Shown here: piece by piece, positions 12,466 to 22,830 of the stretch
How positions within the stretch are numbered: the stretch's first letter is position 1
Layout of the letters: every line of letters begins with the position of its first letter
Assembly (NCBI GenBank): GCA_028583605.1
Contig: CM053332.1
Coordinates: 19,728,851 to 19,792,850 of the forward strand
Origin: Dastarcus helophoroides
Taxonomy: Eukaryota; Arthropoda; Insecta; Coleoptera; Bothrideridae
Direction of reading: 5' to 3'
DNA length: 64,000 nt
Program-made: the position numbers and the translations under genes
Notes under the pieces: generated by a model
What the model was told of the DNA's origin: nothing
The model's input: only the letters and a program-made list of their open reading frames with translations
Database searches by the model: none

Positions 12466-13753
12466 TAAAGGAAAAACTGCTGGTAAAATCACAGATATGA
12501 TTTTAACGAAATTAGAAAATGACGGTTTAGATATTTAGACGGTTTAGAATTGCAGAGGACAGGCTTACGATAATGCTGCCGTCATGGCGGGAAACCACAG
12601 CGGTGTTCAAACTCGTATTAAAGAAATAAATCCAAATGCAGAATTTGTAGCATGTACAAATCATTCTTTAAACCTGGCATGTTTACACGCAGCTTCTACA
12701 GCTATCAATTCCATCACATTTTTTTGAACTATCGAACAGTGGTTTTCGTTGCTTTCTTCTTCCACTCATAGATGGAATGTTTTACTTTCTGTCACTGGTC
12801 AAGGTGTTAAACGCAGTGTAGAAACTCGCTGGAGCGCTAGAGCTGCCGCGGTAACTATAGTAAAAAAACATTTTTTTTACATTTTAAGCGCTTTGGAAAA
12901 ATTGATATCTGAAGAAGGAAATAGTAAAACGAGATCAGATGCTGGAGTATTACTCAATTCTATGTAATCTTTTTCTGTTCTATGTTACCTTCATTTATGG
13001 GAACCCGTCCTTTTGGAAATTAATGACGCTCAAAAATGCCTGCAAATAAAAGGGTTAAATGTCCACCAATGCCATATAAAACTAAATTCTTTGCAAACAC
13101 ATTTTATGGAACAAAGAGATACGCTAGTACAAAACGCTGTTATAGCAGCCAAAATAATTTGTGAAGAGTTGGAGATATCGACTGAGCGTCGAGTTAGAAG
13201 GAGAAAAAATATGAGTGGGGAAAATTCGCGAGACGTGGGGCTATCCTTAGAAGAAGAAGTACGAAGAGAAATGTTTTCATCTATGGACAGAATTATAAAG
13301 GAAATAAAAGAACGCTTCGATCAGTTGCATGGCCTTGTAAGAAAATATTCGTGTATAATACCGTGTAACCTACTAAATGAAGAATTTAAATGTCAAATAA
13401 ATGACTTGATTGACATTGATAAAGAACAGTTCCATATTGAAAGAAAAAGGATCCATCCAGGCAAAACATTGGAAAAACGGAGAGAAGGGCCCTCTTGATC
13501 TGCTAAAATTTATTCAGCAGTATAGGTTGGAAAATTCTGTTCCCAACATTGTAATTTTGTTAAGAATTTTTTGAACAATTTCAATCAGTGTCGCTAGTTG
13601 CGAAAGAAGCTTCTCAAAATTGAAGTTGATAAAAAATTATCTTCGTTCTACAATGAGTCAATTAAGACTACAAAATCTTGCAATATTGTCAATAGAACAA
13701 GAAATTACAAATAATGTAAATTTTGAGAGCATTATACACAATTTTTTAGTATG
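12466..13753 (+). pseudogene. hAT transposase, C-terminal half with dimerisation region
   Basis: The frame resumes after the nested element as TKGKTAGKITDMILTKLEND. It continues through the conserved CRGQAYDNAAVMAG block (about 12552-12593) and CTNHSLNLACLHAA, then ETRWSARAAAV near 12821-12853. A hAT dimerisation segment (SVASCERSFSKLKLIKNYLR) starts near 13588 and continues with SQLRLQNLAILSIEQE. There are stops near 12536, 12545, 12725 and 12965 and a frameshift near 13490. The two halves together would be roughly 820 residues, normal for ZMYM1-like hAT proteins. It is clearly inactive. Confidence 0.88.
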
Positions 13754-13803
13754 AAAGCTAGAAGAGTAGATATTATATAAATATGTTTACGAGTGCCTAC
13801 AGA

Positions 13804-13992
13804 TATGTCTAAAAAAATTTACTCTGTGTATTAATTAATATTGATTAAATAACTTAATAATTTATGTATGTGTATAAATTTATAAAAACCACTATATAAA
13901 TATGTCTAAAAAAATTTACTCTGTGTATTAATTAATATTGATTAAATAACTTAATAATTTATGTATGTGTATAAATTTATAAAAACCACTAT
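13804..13992. repeat. Perfect tandem duplication, 97-bp unit
   Basis: The unit starting TATGTCTAAAAAAATTTACT occurs at 13804 and 13901 with no visible difference. It lies in the 3' non-coding part of the hAT element, so it is young compared with the decayed transposase. Confidence 0.85.
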
Positions 13993-14074
13993 TTGATTGA
14001 CTTATAATAGAGAGGGCGGCAAACTGGAGATCGCCCCGGGCGACAAAAGTTCTAGGTACGCCACTAAGACCATA

Positions 14075-14546
14075 AGATGTTAATTTGGCGAGAAGAGAGC
14101 GGTGGCAGACTCTGTCCAAAGCCTTTGAAATATCCAATGTCATAATCCTAGCCTCATCGTGTTTTTCCATAGCTGACTTACAGATATGAGTAACATATGC
14201 CAGTAGATCGCCAGTGGAACGTTGTTGTCTAAAACCGTATTGCCTGTCGGAGGTGATTCTATTTTCCTCCAGATATTTGAGAATCTCGATGTTGATAACC
14301 TTTTCCATCACTTTAGATATAACGAGTAACAAAGATATAGGGCGATAGTTGTTAGCCAGATTCCCTTTTCCCTTTTCAGGGAAAGGCTGCACTCTAGCAG
14401 ATTTCCAGATGTTAGGGAATACACCATTGTTGTAAGAGAGTGTAAACAATTTGCTTAGGACAGGAGTCAACTCTGAGACGTACTTCTTAAGAACAATAGT
14501 GGGAATACCATCAAGTCCAGAAGCTTTCGAGGTGTCGAGCTCTGTA
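14075..14546 (-). pseudogene. LINE A reverse transcriptase, N-terminal part
   Basis: On the minus strand this encodes LDTSKASGLDGIPTIVLKKY, followed by the fingers of the reverse transcriptase: FPNIWKSARVQPFPEKGKGN, NNYRPISLL, RQYGFRQQRSTGDLLAYVTH and TLDISKALDRVCHRSLL. It breaks at LTSYGL, where the hAT insertion lies, and continues at 5836. DISKALDRV replaces the usual DxSKAFDxV. The 5' end at about 14546 is a truncation, so the endonuclease region is missing. Confidence 0.85.
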
Positions 14547-14644
14547 CGAAGTTCCGTTCTAGAAACTGGAACAGTACCTATAAATACGTGTCGAGCTCTG
14601 TACGAAGTTCCATTCTAGAAACTGGAATGGTACCTATAAATACG
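14533..14644. repeat. 56-bp tandem duplication over the LINE/LTR junction
   Basis: Two copies (14533-14588 and 14589-14644) each start TGTCGAGCTCTGTACGAAG and end CTATAAATACG. Each contains about 14 bp of LINE A and 42 bp of LTR, so the duplication happened after the LINE inserted. Confidence 0.85.
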
Positions 14645-14775
14645 TGGTCGTCTTTCCCTGAATCAGTCAGTTGATTAGTCAGGTAAGTTAGTTAGCCAGA
14701 TAGTCTGATAGTTAAGTGATAATTGTAGTGTTTCAAAAACAGTTTGGAAATAAAGTGTTACAATTCACAAAGTTT
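14547..14775 (+). mobile_element. LTR fragment, right copy beyond the LINE
   Basis: The same LTR as at 1571-1761/4667-4748, with the TATAAATACG box (14579 and 14635), the CTTTCCCTGAATCA and GTTAGTTAG segments, and then a part missing on the left: AGTTTGGAAATAAAGTG, which holds a probable AATAAA poly(A) signal near 14750. It supplies the unoccupied GTAC site used to size the element at 1762-4666. Confidence 0.65.
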
Positions 14776-15961
14776 TAATTTCAGTGCCGGGTTTTCTTTT
14801 TTTTTTTTTCATTTAAAATATTCAAGGACATATTACTGGAAAACTGTTGGTCATACAAAAAAAAAATAGGAAAGCACTTTTACCAAGAAATAAGGAATGT
14901 TTATAAACTTACCATTTATTTAGAAAAAAAAGAAGTTCGATGCCATTCTTCTCGGTAACAACACTCAAAGGCAGGTTAACACGGATGCCACTCATAGAAG
15001 TGGAACTAATTAAAAAGATAACATTTTGTAAGGGTAACGTTATTTTACTTTATTTTATTAAACTTTGTTAAGTTTTATAATTTTTCTTGGTTTCAGGGGA
15101 CAATATTTGTATTTCAACAACTAACACTATTAAAAAATACAAAAAAAGTTCATGTGAAACGACTCTCAATTTTGTTGACCAGGGTAATTAATCAATCACA
15201 AATAGCACGGAATTATCGCCGTATTCGAACTGAATTTTTTTATTTCCACGCTTGGAAACCTTTTGGCACATCTCTTAAATTTTATGACAGGTAATTTTCA
15301 CGGGAAAAGCAATAACCTGTTTCTGTTTTATTGACCTGCGAGCATTCAAAACACGAACGCAACACTAACACAAAATCATAAATTTCCATCGAAGGAGTTT
15401 TTCCCTATTTTTTATATTTCACCATAAAGTCTGGCGTTTTCACTTGATTCGGCAGACGCCAGTGGACGAGTCCTAGATGAAAACGTTTTTACCTCCAGAG
15501 TTAACTTCTTACGAATTTATCGATCTACTTCTTATTGTTGGACGTGTCGTATTTCAGAGTGCTTATGATCAATTAATTCAAAACTCTGAGAATAAGGGAT
15601 ACCTGGAAATTAATAAATTCTGAATGTAACAAACCTATATGAACCTCACCCATACAGGATATTGCAGCGAATTCCATCAATCAATTTTTCTCTACAATCG
15701 CAAATTAATATATTAAACTCTTACCACCATCAAATACTCCTGCTATAGATTATTTGATTAATATACTGTAATGATATATGGATCTAAATATAAAAATAAT
15801 AAAAAAATATTGTTTGTTGATTTTATGTTATCAATGTAAATTGTATTTTAATACGGTCATGTAAATATCAAGCGAAAAAGAAATTATTCTAAGTGGGTAT
15901 ATGAATAGAGAATCCAGGATAACGGAAAATAAATTTAAAAAAAAAACTGAAGGAGAATAAG
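14776..15961. other. Intergenic sequence with a small hairpin-element remnant
   Basis: AT-rich sequence without genes. At 15083-15120 there is a fragment of the hairpin family described below (TTCTTGGTTTCAGGGGACAA and then GTATTTCAA). Nothing else was recognised. Confidence 0.5.
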
Positions 15962-16213
15962 AAAGATCGGGGCTCGGTTTTTTGAAGGCAATTGCAGACA
16001 GGAGGATTGCACGAATGTAATCTGTAAACAAAATATCAAAAAAGTTTGGTACAAAGTTAATCAATTAAACAAGAAGGAGGAGGAAATTCTAAAAGAAGAC
16101 TCGATTTTTGAAAGCAATTGCAGACACGAGGTTTGTACGGATGTAATCTGAAAACAAAATATCAAGAAAGTTTGGTACAAAGTTAATCAATTAAACAAGA
16201 AAGAGGAGGAAAT
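15962..16213. repeat. Two tandem copies of a 126-bp unit
   Basis: Both copies contain GCAATTGCAGACA and AAGTTTGGTACAAAGTTAA and end in AGGAGGAAAT. They differ at several bases. Confidence 0.8.
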
Positions 16214-16555
16214 GATTTAAGAAGCTTTATAATATTCTTTAAGATTGGACCTGGAAATTAGTGAGGTTAGTAATCGAACATTTTAAGAACCTCCGGATTT
16301 AATCGCAACAAAATAAATTTCTTCGCTGGATTCTGACACCAAAGAGTTAATTAGGTGGTAGTTAATTACTAGTTAAGATTTTTAAATTGAATATTTTTGT
16401 ATTTTGGGCATTATTTATGACTACCAAGGATATATTATTGTAAAAAAATCAGCAAATAATATTTGTTATAGTGTTAAAATTTATATATTTATTTATTTTT
16501 GGCAACAAGCATCAACAACAAATATATAACGTTCCATTTTGAATAAAGCGTCTTT
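16214..16555. other. Intergenic sequence, nothing recognised
   Basis: AT-rich sequence between the 126-bp repeats and LINE B. No feature is supported. Confidence 0.5.
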
Positions 16556-17266
16556 CCTTTCTGGTACTCCACCCTCTTATCAAAATATCACCAAAATACA
16601 TTTTCCAATTCTCTCTTTTTTATTGATCCAGTTAATACCTATGAAGTGTTGGTGGCTGTAAAAAAACTAAAAAACTAAAATGTCCCTGATGTTCATGGTT
16701 TAAACAGCTTCAATATTTTCAAAAATTCTTAAAATAATTTTTAAAACCAAACTTATAAAATCTTCAACTGTTGTTAATACGGTTTTAGACAAAAATGTTC
16801 CACTACAGATGCAATGCTCAAAATAGGGAGCGAAATAATTAATGGACTTAAAGGGGGTAAACACGTGGCTATAGGTTTATAGAGCTTTCCATACTATTTC
16901 TCACGAAATCCTTGTAGAAAAAATGAGGTACTACGGGCATTAGAGGATTACCATTAAACCTGTTTAAGTTCTATTTAACAAACAGAAAATAATATGTTTC
17001 CATTGAGAATGTTCTGAGCTTCTACCAGTCAAACATGGAGTACCTCAAGGCTCCGTTTTGGGACCTTTGTTGTTCATTTTATATGTAGATGACTTCTTTC
17101 ATTATATGTCTTCCATAAAATGCATAGCTTTTGCAGACGATACATTCATTTTGGATTTTAACTCTAAAATAAATGAATTAAATTTAGGCAAATGTAGTTC
17201 AGTTAAAAAAGCAAATGCTTGGTTTTCGTTAAATAGACTAAGGCTGAACAAAGAAAAAACTCAAAC
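16556..17266 (+). pseudogene. LINE B reverse transcriptase fragment, copy 1
   Basis: A decayed non-LTR reverse transcriptase. From about 16560 frames read FFIDPVNTYEVLVAVKKLKN and then VPDVHGLN (the usual K..GxDGL region) with a stop between. From about 17030 the sequence reads VKHGVPQGSVLGPLLFILYV followed by DDFFHYM, with the catalytic FADD at about 17130. It ends abruptly at 17266, where minus-strand LINE A sequence begins. The region 17030-17266 repeats at 17937-18186. Confidence 0.75.
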
Positions 17267-17584
17267 TGTATATAGGATTGGAAGTTGAAGCTAAGAGATC
17301 GTTAATGTGTAACAGAAATAGAGTAGAAGACAGAACAGACCCATGAGGCACCCCTGCGTTAATCGCAAATGTCTCGGATGAGATGCCATCAACCTGAAGA
17401 AATCTGTCAGCGAGAAAATTGGATATCAGAGTCCAGGAGGAAGACCATTTATTTGGCGAGAAGAAATCGGTAGCAGACTCTGTCGAAGGCCTTTGAGATA
17501 TCCAATGCCACAATCCTAGTCTCACCATGTTTTTCCATAGCTAAGTTACAGATATGAGTAACATATGTCAGTAGATCGCCAACG
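17267..17584 (-). mobile_element. LINE A fragment lacking the hAT insertion
   Basis: On the minus strand this matches the two LINE A pieces flanking the hAT, here joined directly: DRFLQVDGISSETFAINAGV, then PHGSVL, LHINDLLAS and NPIYS. It ends at TATATAGGATTGG next to LINE B. The GGAAGACCAT target (about 17445) passes straight into TTATTTGGCGAGAAG, confirming the hAT target duplication at 5837 and 14067. It contains several indels. Confidence 0.85.
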
Positions 17585-17910
17585 TTACAAATAAACTAAA
17601 TATGGTAATATGATAATAAATTTTAATGAAAGCACTTTTGGAAAAAAACAAATTGGAACTACAAAAATTTCCCAACAAAAACTTTTGTATAAGGTCTGTA
17701 TCTATCTGTTTTGTTAAAAAAATTAAACAAAACGATGGAGATTAGTAGTAGTATTAAGTAGGTGGATGACCAAAATCTGTAAGAGTAAAAGACAATATCG
17801 AAATTGTACTCCAAAATATGCCAAGTTCAGTTAATTTGTCCGGCTCTGGTAAAAATCTAGGAGTTACTAAAAAAAAGTTTGGTATTAAAAGATCAACTGT
17901 TCGACTTATT
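17585..17910. other. Non-coding sequence between LINE B fragments
   Basis: AT-rich sequence with no recognisable feature. It may be filler from rearrangement of the LINE pieces. Confidence 0.4.
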
Positions 17911-17915
17911 TAAGT

Positions 17916-18425
17916 GTGGTCTCTAATTGGAAGCATTTAAGGGGGGTCAAACATGGAGTACCTCAAGGCTCCGTTTTGGGACCTTTGTTGTTCATTTTAT
18001 ATGTAGATGACTTTTTTCATTATATGTATTCCATAAAATGCATAGCTTTTGCAGACGATACATTCATTTTGGATTTTAACTCTAAAATAAATGAATTAAA
18101 TTTAGGCAAATGTAGTTCAGTTAAAAAAGCAAATGCTTGGTTTTCGTCAAATAAACTAAGGCTGAACGAAGAAAAAACTCAAACACTTATACTTTCTATA
18201 AAACAGTCTTTAATTAAAGGGGAGAATGTTAAGGTCCTTGGGGTTATTCTAGATGATACCCTAAGTTGGTTGAACCACATAGATCAATTATCTCACAAAT
18301 TATCCAGCATTATTTATTTGCTACGCAGATTAAAAAATCGATTATGTGCTAGTACTCTAAAAACATGTTATTTTTTCTTATTTCATACCCATATCAATTA
18401 TGCCATACTTCTATGTTTTTAAAAC
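17916..18425 (+). pseudogene. LINE B reverse transcriptase fragment, copy 2
   Basis: An open frame encodes GVKHGVPQGSVLGPLLFILY, then VDDFFHYM, IKCIAFADDTFILDF (catalytic ADD), an RLNEEKTQTLILS segment, VLGVILDDTLSW and HIDQLSHKLSSIIYLLRRLK. These are the reverse transcriptase palm and the connection region of a non-LTR element. The frame is better preserved than copy 1, but both ends are truncated and there is no endonuclease. Confidence 0.82.
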
Positions 18426-18729
18426 ATTTAATTTTTCTTTAAATAAAAAGTCTTTTATTGATTTTCTTTATTTGGGAGTCTACTCCTACTGAAACTTTAA
18501 TCATTCTGGGGAATTTCTCTTTGAAATATTGGAACACATTTTTATTGGGACCCATCGTCTCTAGAAAATTTTTGGTAAGCCTAATTTGGTATGAAGTGGT
18601 GGAAGAAATTCACCAGAGGGCTTTACAAGTGTAAATGCTTTACAGTTTTCTATTTACAAATCGAAGATCTTAGTGTCTTTCTCCTAATTGTCATTTTTTT
18701 CGATCCCTGGTGTCCCATTTACATAAAAA
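18426..18729. other. Probable LINE B tail or intergenic sequence
   Basis: AT-rich sequence following the LINE B frame. No gene or clear element end was seen before the GTAC-flanked element. Confidence 0.4.
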
Positions 18730-21472
18730 GTACTGTGGTGAGTCGAGTTCTATTAAACTGTTCTATTTCCTCGTTTGTTTTATTTAATTGTATTTTATTC
18801 AATTTTTCTTGGAAATATTAAATCTCCAAATATTGTACTATATAAAATTCTTTGTAACATAACGTTTTGCATAAGAAACAGATTTCTTAGCGTTCACAAA
18901 TTAGATAAGGGTTATTTGTTAGGCCTGGTTTGTTTCAAGCACAGATACCTAAACTGAGTAAAATAACATGTTAGTTTGAAGGACCGCTGAAAAGTAGAGT
19001 AATAAATAAGGGTAATATGTCAATAACGGAGACCGTAGCAAATATCTCGGCAAGGCTATGTGGTGGTAGACTGGAGGAATTTGACGTTCAAAAAACGCCC
19101 TTATAAACACGTACAATTGTAAGTTATTTAAATTTTAATTATCGAAGTAAAACTTGTAAGATAAGGGGATGGCATCATTTAAAATGGGTTTGCAGTTTGA
19201 TATGCACTTTAAGAATCCTTTTCAAAATTGATTTAAGGGCTAATTTGGATTAGAAGTATTTAAATTAGTAGAAATTCTGCATTCTCATGCCCTCTAGCGA
19301 GATGCAGAGGATATTTTTCGGTCCCCAGAAGTTAAGGGTAGGGGAAGAAAAACTTAAAGCACCGTAAAGAAGTTAAAAGTAGTCAAGAAGTAAACTTCGG
19401 TGAAATGAGTTTAAAAATTATGGACAACTTCCGAACTTATAAAAACGAGTACGAAATACGGGAGTTTAAAAAAAAAAAACTGCTTCTGTTTGTGCTAATT
19501 AACGTGAATAAACACAAAAAAAAACACATTTCTGTTCAACGTGAAGTTCTTGTGCCATTTGTGTGATGTTTGCTACGAAATAAGTAGGCAAGTAAATTTT
19601 AAATTGTCTAATGAATTTGTTTGATGGTTTTTCGCTCTTATATGATTTAATTAACTTTTCCTAAAATTTGAGAAAATACTTGTTCCTAATTTTGATCAAT
19701 ATGGGGTTGGGAGGCGTATACAAAAAAAAGGAATTTAAAAATTCCACAACAAACCGAATGAATGAGAAAGTCGTTGTTAGAAAATTATTATTGAGCCAAG
19801 AACCCTACCGCTGACTGGTGCAACTACCAGTCTCAGTTTCAAAAAAAGGAAACAAAATAAAAAAATACAAAGACAAGAAAACGAAAAGAAAATAAAGCGC
19901 ATTCGCTTCATACAAACATTTTCATTTCCTTAAGGTTGATCTTAGTGTTCTGCTGTTGGAAGCTGATTTCCAGGGGTTCCAAAATAATTTATACCCATCA
20001 CCACAAAGGTCCGGTAACTGGCAGCAGACACATATATTTGGGGTTTTACTGATGATGTTCTGCAAGTTCTAGAAACGTGGGCATTGTACACCTTAACATC
20101 CTAGAAGCATAAGCCACAATGAGCTCTTACCTAGTTCTTATTTTGGTGTATTCACCTAGTGCTACCTCATTCGCAGATTCTCCTTCGTAGGTTGCTTGAA
20201 TCCCAAAAATATAGGACAGGACAACCTGGCCCAAAGAGAGCCTTATAGATCTGTTGACAAATGGGGAGTACTAACGTAAGTGGACGAGCAGTATCAGCAT
20301 CAGCTCTCGTTAGGGAAATATCTTGATGAAAGAAATGAGAACTTCTTGCCAGTTTCTAACTTTAATTTCAATGTTTTGTGCTAAGTCAAGCTAAGCCACT
20401 TTCTAAGCCAGAAACGCCCCTTTTATTAGACTAGTAGCTGTAAAAGTAGATGTAGTGGTTAGAAGGGAAAATTCTGCTCAGAAAGTTTCTACGAAATCTA
20501 AACAATATTTCTAGTCTATTTTATGACACTGGTTTAAGTTCGAGTGATTGAGTTTGGTATGAGAAAAACAGAAAAAAAAAACAAACAAAGGAACAAGTTA
20601 ACAAAGAAAAGAAAGAAAGAGTGAGAGAACGAGATCTGTAAGATTGAATTAACATTTCTAAATTTGATTTATTACGATAAATCACAACTTCATTTCCAAG
20701 CTTGAGCTCCATTTTCTCGTAGCATTATCCTTTGGATATTGTTAGCTCAAAGCTTTAACAGAAAACTGTATGCTGTGTGAAGTATGCTTGAATATAGAAG
20801 CGACAAAAACACAAAAGAATTGGGGAATAAAACAGACACCTGAAAATAGTTTGAAAACCTCTGTGTACAAACTAAGCAGCGAACACCCACCGATAATCAG
20901 GTACAAAGTTAGCTACATTTGGTTTGAAAACCTTCGAGTACAAACTAAATGGCCCAGCTGGGGAAAGCATTGCGATTATTAGGGTTAAAATAAACTTTGG
21001 GAAATTAATAACCGACGTACCATATATGAGCGAAAGAGTTAGACAAAGAATGTCAGATTACTTGTGCTTAATGAATTCTCTTAATTTTCTAAAGAAATAT
21101 TTCTCTCAGATCTGTGTCTAGCAAATTTAAACAAGTTGAAACAAACAGGTTCACTTTTATTTTGTTGTATTATGTTTAAGAACACTTGAAAATCACAAAC
21201 TTGAAATTTTGTTGATTTAGTTTTTGACCAATTGTAATAAAACGTTGAGGTCAATTGTTGTTTGAATTTGATAACACTTCCCTGTCGACTCTACGAGCTG
21301 GGGTTACAACTTATTGGAATAAAATAATTTTAAACACAACGTAGACAAATTGGGTCCGAAAATCGAAAGTAAATTATTCTTCGAAAATTTTGTGAGGAAA
21401 ATTCGACAATTTTGAAAAACTACATACAATTACTGGTTATGGTCACAAACCATTGGTCGTTCATCACAGTAC
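18730..21472 (-). mobile_element. TGTG...CACA element, copy 2 (inverted), in a duplicated GTAC
   Basis: The element runs 18734-21468 (2735 bp), starts TGTGGTGA, ends TCATCACA, and is flanked by GTAC at 18730-18733 and 21469-21472. It is the reverse complement of copy 1 (1762-4666) along almost its whole length, with indels and substitutions. A 65-residue frame at 20924-21121 matches that of copy 1 but with mostly amino-acid-changing differences. A purine-rich stretch at 20571-20625 corresponds to a pyrimidine-rich one in copy 1. No transposition protein is encoded. Confidence 0.75.
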
Positions 21473-22830
21473 CCAAATTTTAATAAAAGACTTCAAATGA
21501 AGAATTAATATGATCATGATATTTTATTTATGATAAATTTTTTTAACATGTAAATAATATATGGACCTAAATAAAAAAGAACAGTATTTGAAAAACGACA
21601 TTTCCAAAAATAACTTTTATCTTGTCACAAGAAAACTGGGGTGATGGAAAAAAAATAAGTATGATTTCATGATGGGGGTAGGTAGTCCAAATACAATTAC
21701 CTACCAGAATTTGTGTGACAAAATCAGTGTTGACCAGTGTTATTTGTGTTTAACAGATTAAGCCCTAAGAATATTTGATGAAAATGGAATCAAGTGGTGT
21801 TGAATTTTCTGGTGAACGAAAGAAAAAATCTGCCAAAAGCGGGCTCGCATAATTAGGGTTCCGTACCAATTGTTACAGTGAGCAGCCAATAGACCAAATT
21901 AGTTCATTTTTACTTATGTATGGATTCGAAATGTTATCAAAATTTTCTTGTGTTTTAATTCATATTAAAAAAATGTTGTTCATTTTCAAACACACATTTT
22001 TTCTTCAATCAATCGCAATATTTATGGAACTGCTGGCAGTGCTGCTAATATCTCAGCTAAAAAAGCATTCATTGAACATTTGCAATGAGTCGAAGAGTAA
22101 TTCAGTTTATAAGATCGCCTCGAATCGCACCATAATGTTCAACTGCAATTACTGCGTTACGTGCAATTTAATAAACCTGTGCTAACCCCGAAAATATGCA
22201 CCTACATGAAATAATGTAAAAGTCAAATTTGATCCCCATTCAATCTTTTAGCTAAATCAAGTTGTTTATTAGAATAAATGTAATACTTTATAGCAATGCA
22301 AGCACCTAATGAGGAAAATAATAATGAACATCGGTAAGCAATGACGTGTCTTGTTAAAATATCGAAAATCTTTTCGTTTCATGAAGGAATAATAATGGGG
22401 ATTAGTGGAAGAATTTTCTTAATTTCTCGTCAACTATAGTGGTTGTGCAGCAAAACCTAGGGGGCAATAAACATGCAACGTGGAAATTTCAACTCGCAAC
22501 TGTCGAACTCTAATACCACCGTAATGCAGCCCTAAATAAAATATTCCGGACACGGCATTTGAATTACGACCAACGATACCAAAGAAATTAACATTCTCCT
22601 TGCAAATAGACCACGATTTTAGTTAAAACTTGAGGAAATGTTTAATGGAAATGAAAATGTTTAACGAAATTAGATTCGACCGTTCCGTTGGTTGAAAAAC
22701 ATGGTAATGAATATTTAATTCGAACAAATGCATGGAGTAGGAAAGGGTTTATTTATTTATGAAACAACCAGAAGGTTTATAAAGTGCCAAATAAGGTTGA
22801 TATTTTTACCAAATCGATAATAAAATGAGC
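21473..22830. other. Intergenic sequence, nothing recognised
   Basis: Sequence of ordinary complexity without convincing frames longer than about 90 codons. No repeats matching other parts of the window were noticed. Confidence 0.5.

Larger units (their letters stand above)
5837..14074 (+). mobile_element. hAT DNA transposon (ZMYM1-like), with 8-bp target duplication
   Basis: The element spans 5845-14066. The left end reads CAGTGGCGTACCTAG and the right end is its complement with a mismatch at the outermost base. AGACCATA is duplicated at 5837-5844 and 14067-14074. The LINE A fragment at 17267-17584 has the same target region without the insertion (around 17444-17458), an independent empty site. 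The 8-bp duplication and CAGTGG-type ends are hallmarks of the hAT superfamily. The element carries a broken transposase gene and is itself interrupted at 7946-12457. Confidence 0.93.
4749..14546 (-). mobile_element. LINE A (Jockey/CR1-like non-LTR retroelement), 5'-truncated and interrupted
   Basis: On the minus strand the element reads from a 5' truncation near 14546 through reverse transcriptase sequence to a 3' UTR and poly(A) tail (the T run at 4749-4757). It is split by a hAT element at 5845-14066. The LTR sequence from CGAAGTTCC to CTGATAGTT is present on both sides, which implies a target-site duplication of about 111 bp, long but possible for target-primed insertion. Other fragments of the same family lie at 17267-17584 and at 48225-50590. 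Confidence 0.75.

Noticed and set aside
2136..21121. A 65-68-residue frame conserved between the two GTAC-flanked elements (2136-2342 minus, 20924-21121 plus)
   Set aside because: Most differences between the copies change the amino acid, so the similarity reflects shared ancestry of the DNA rather than coding constraint.
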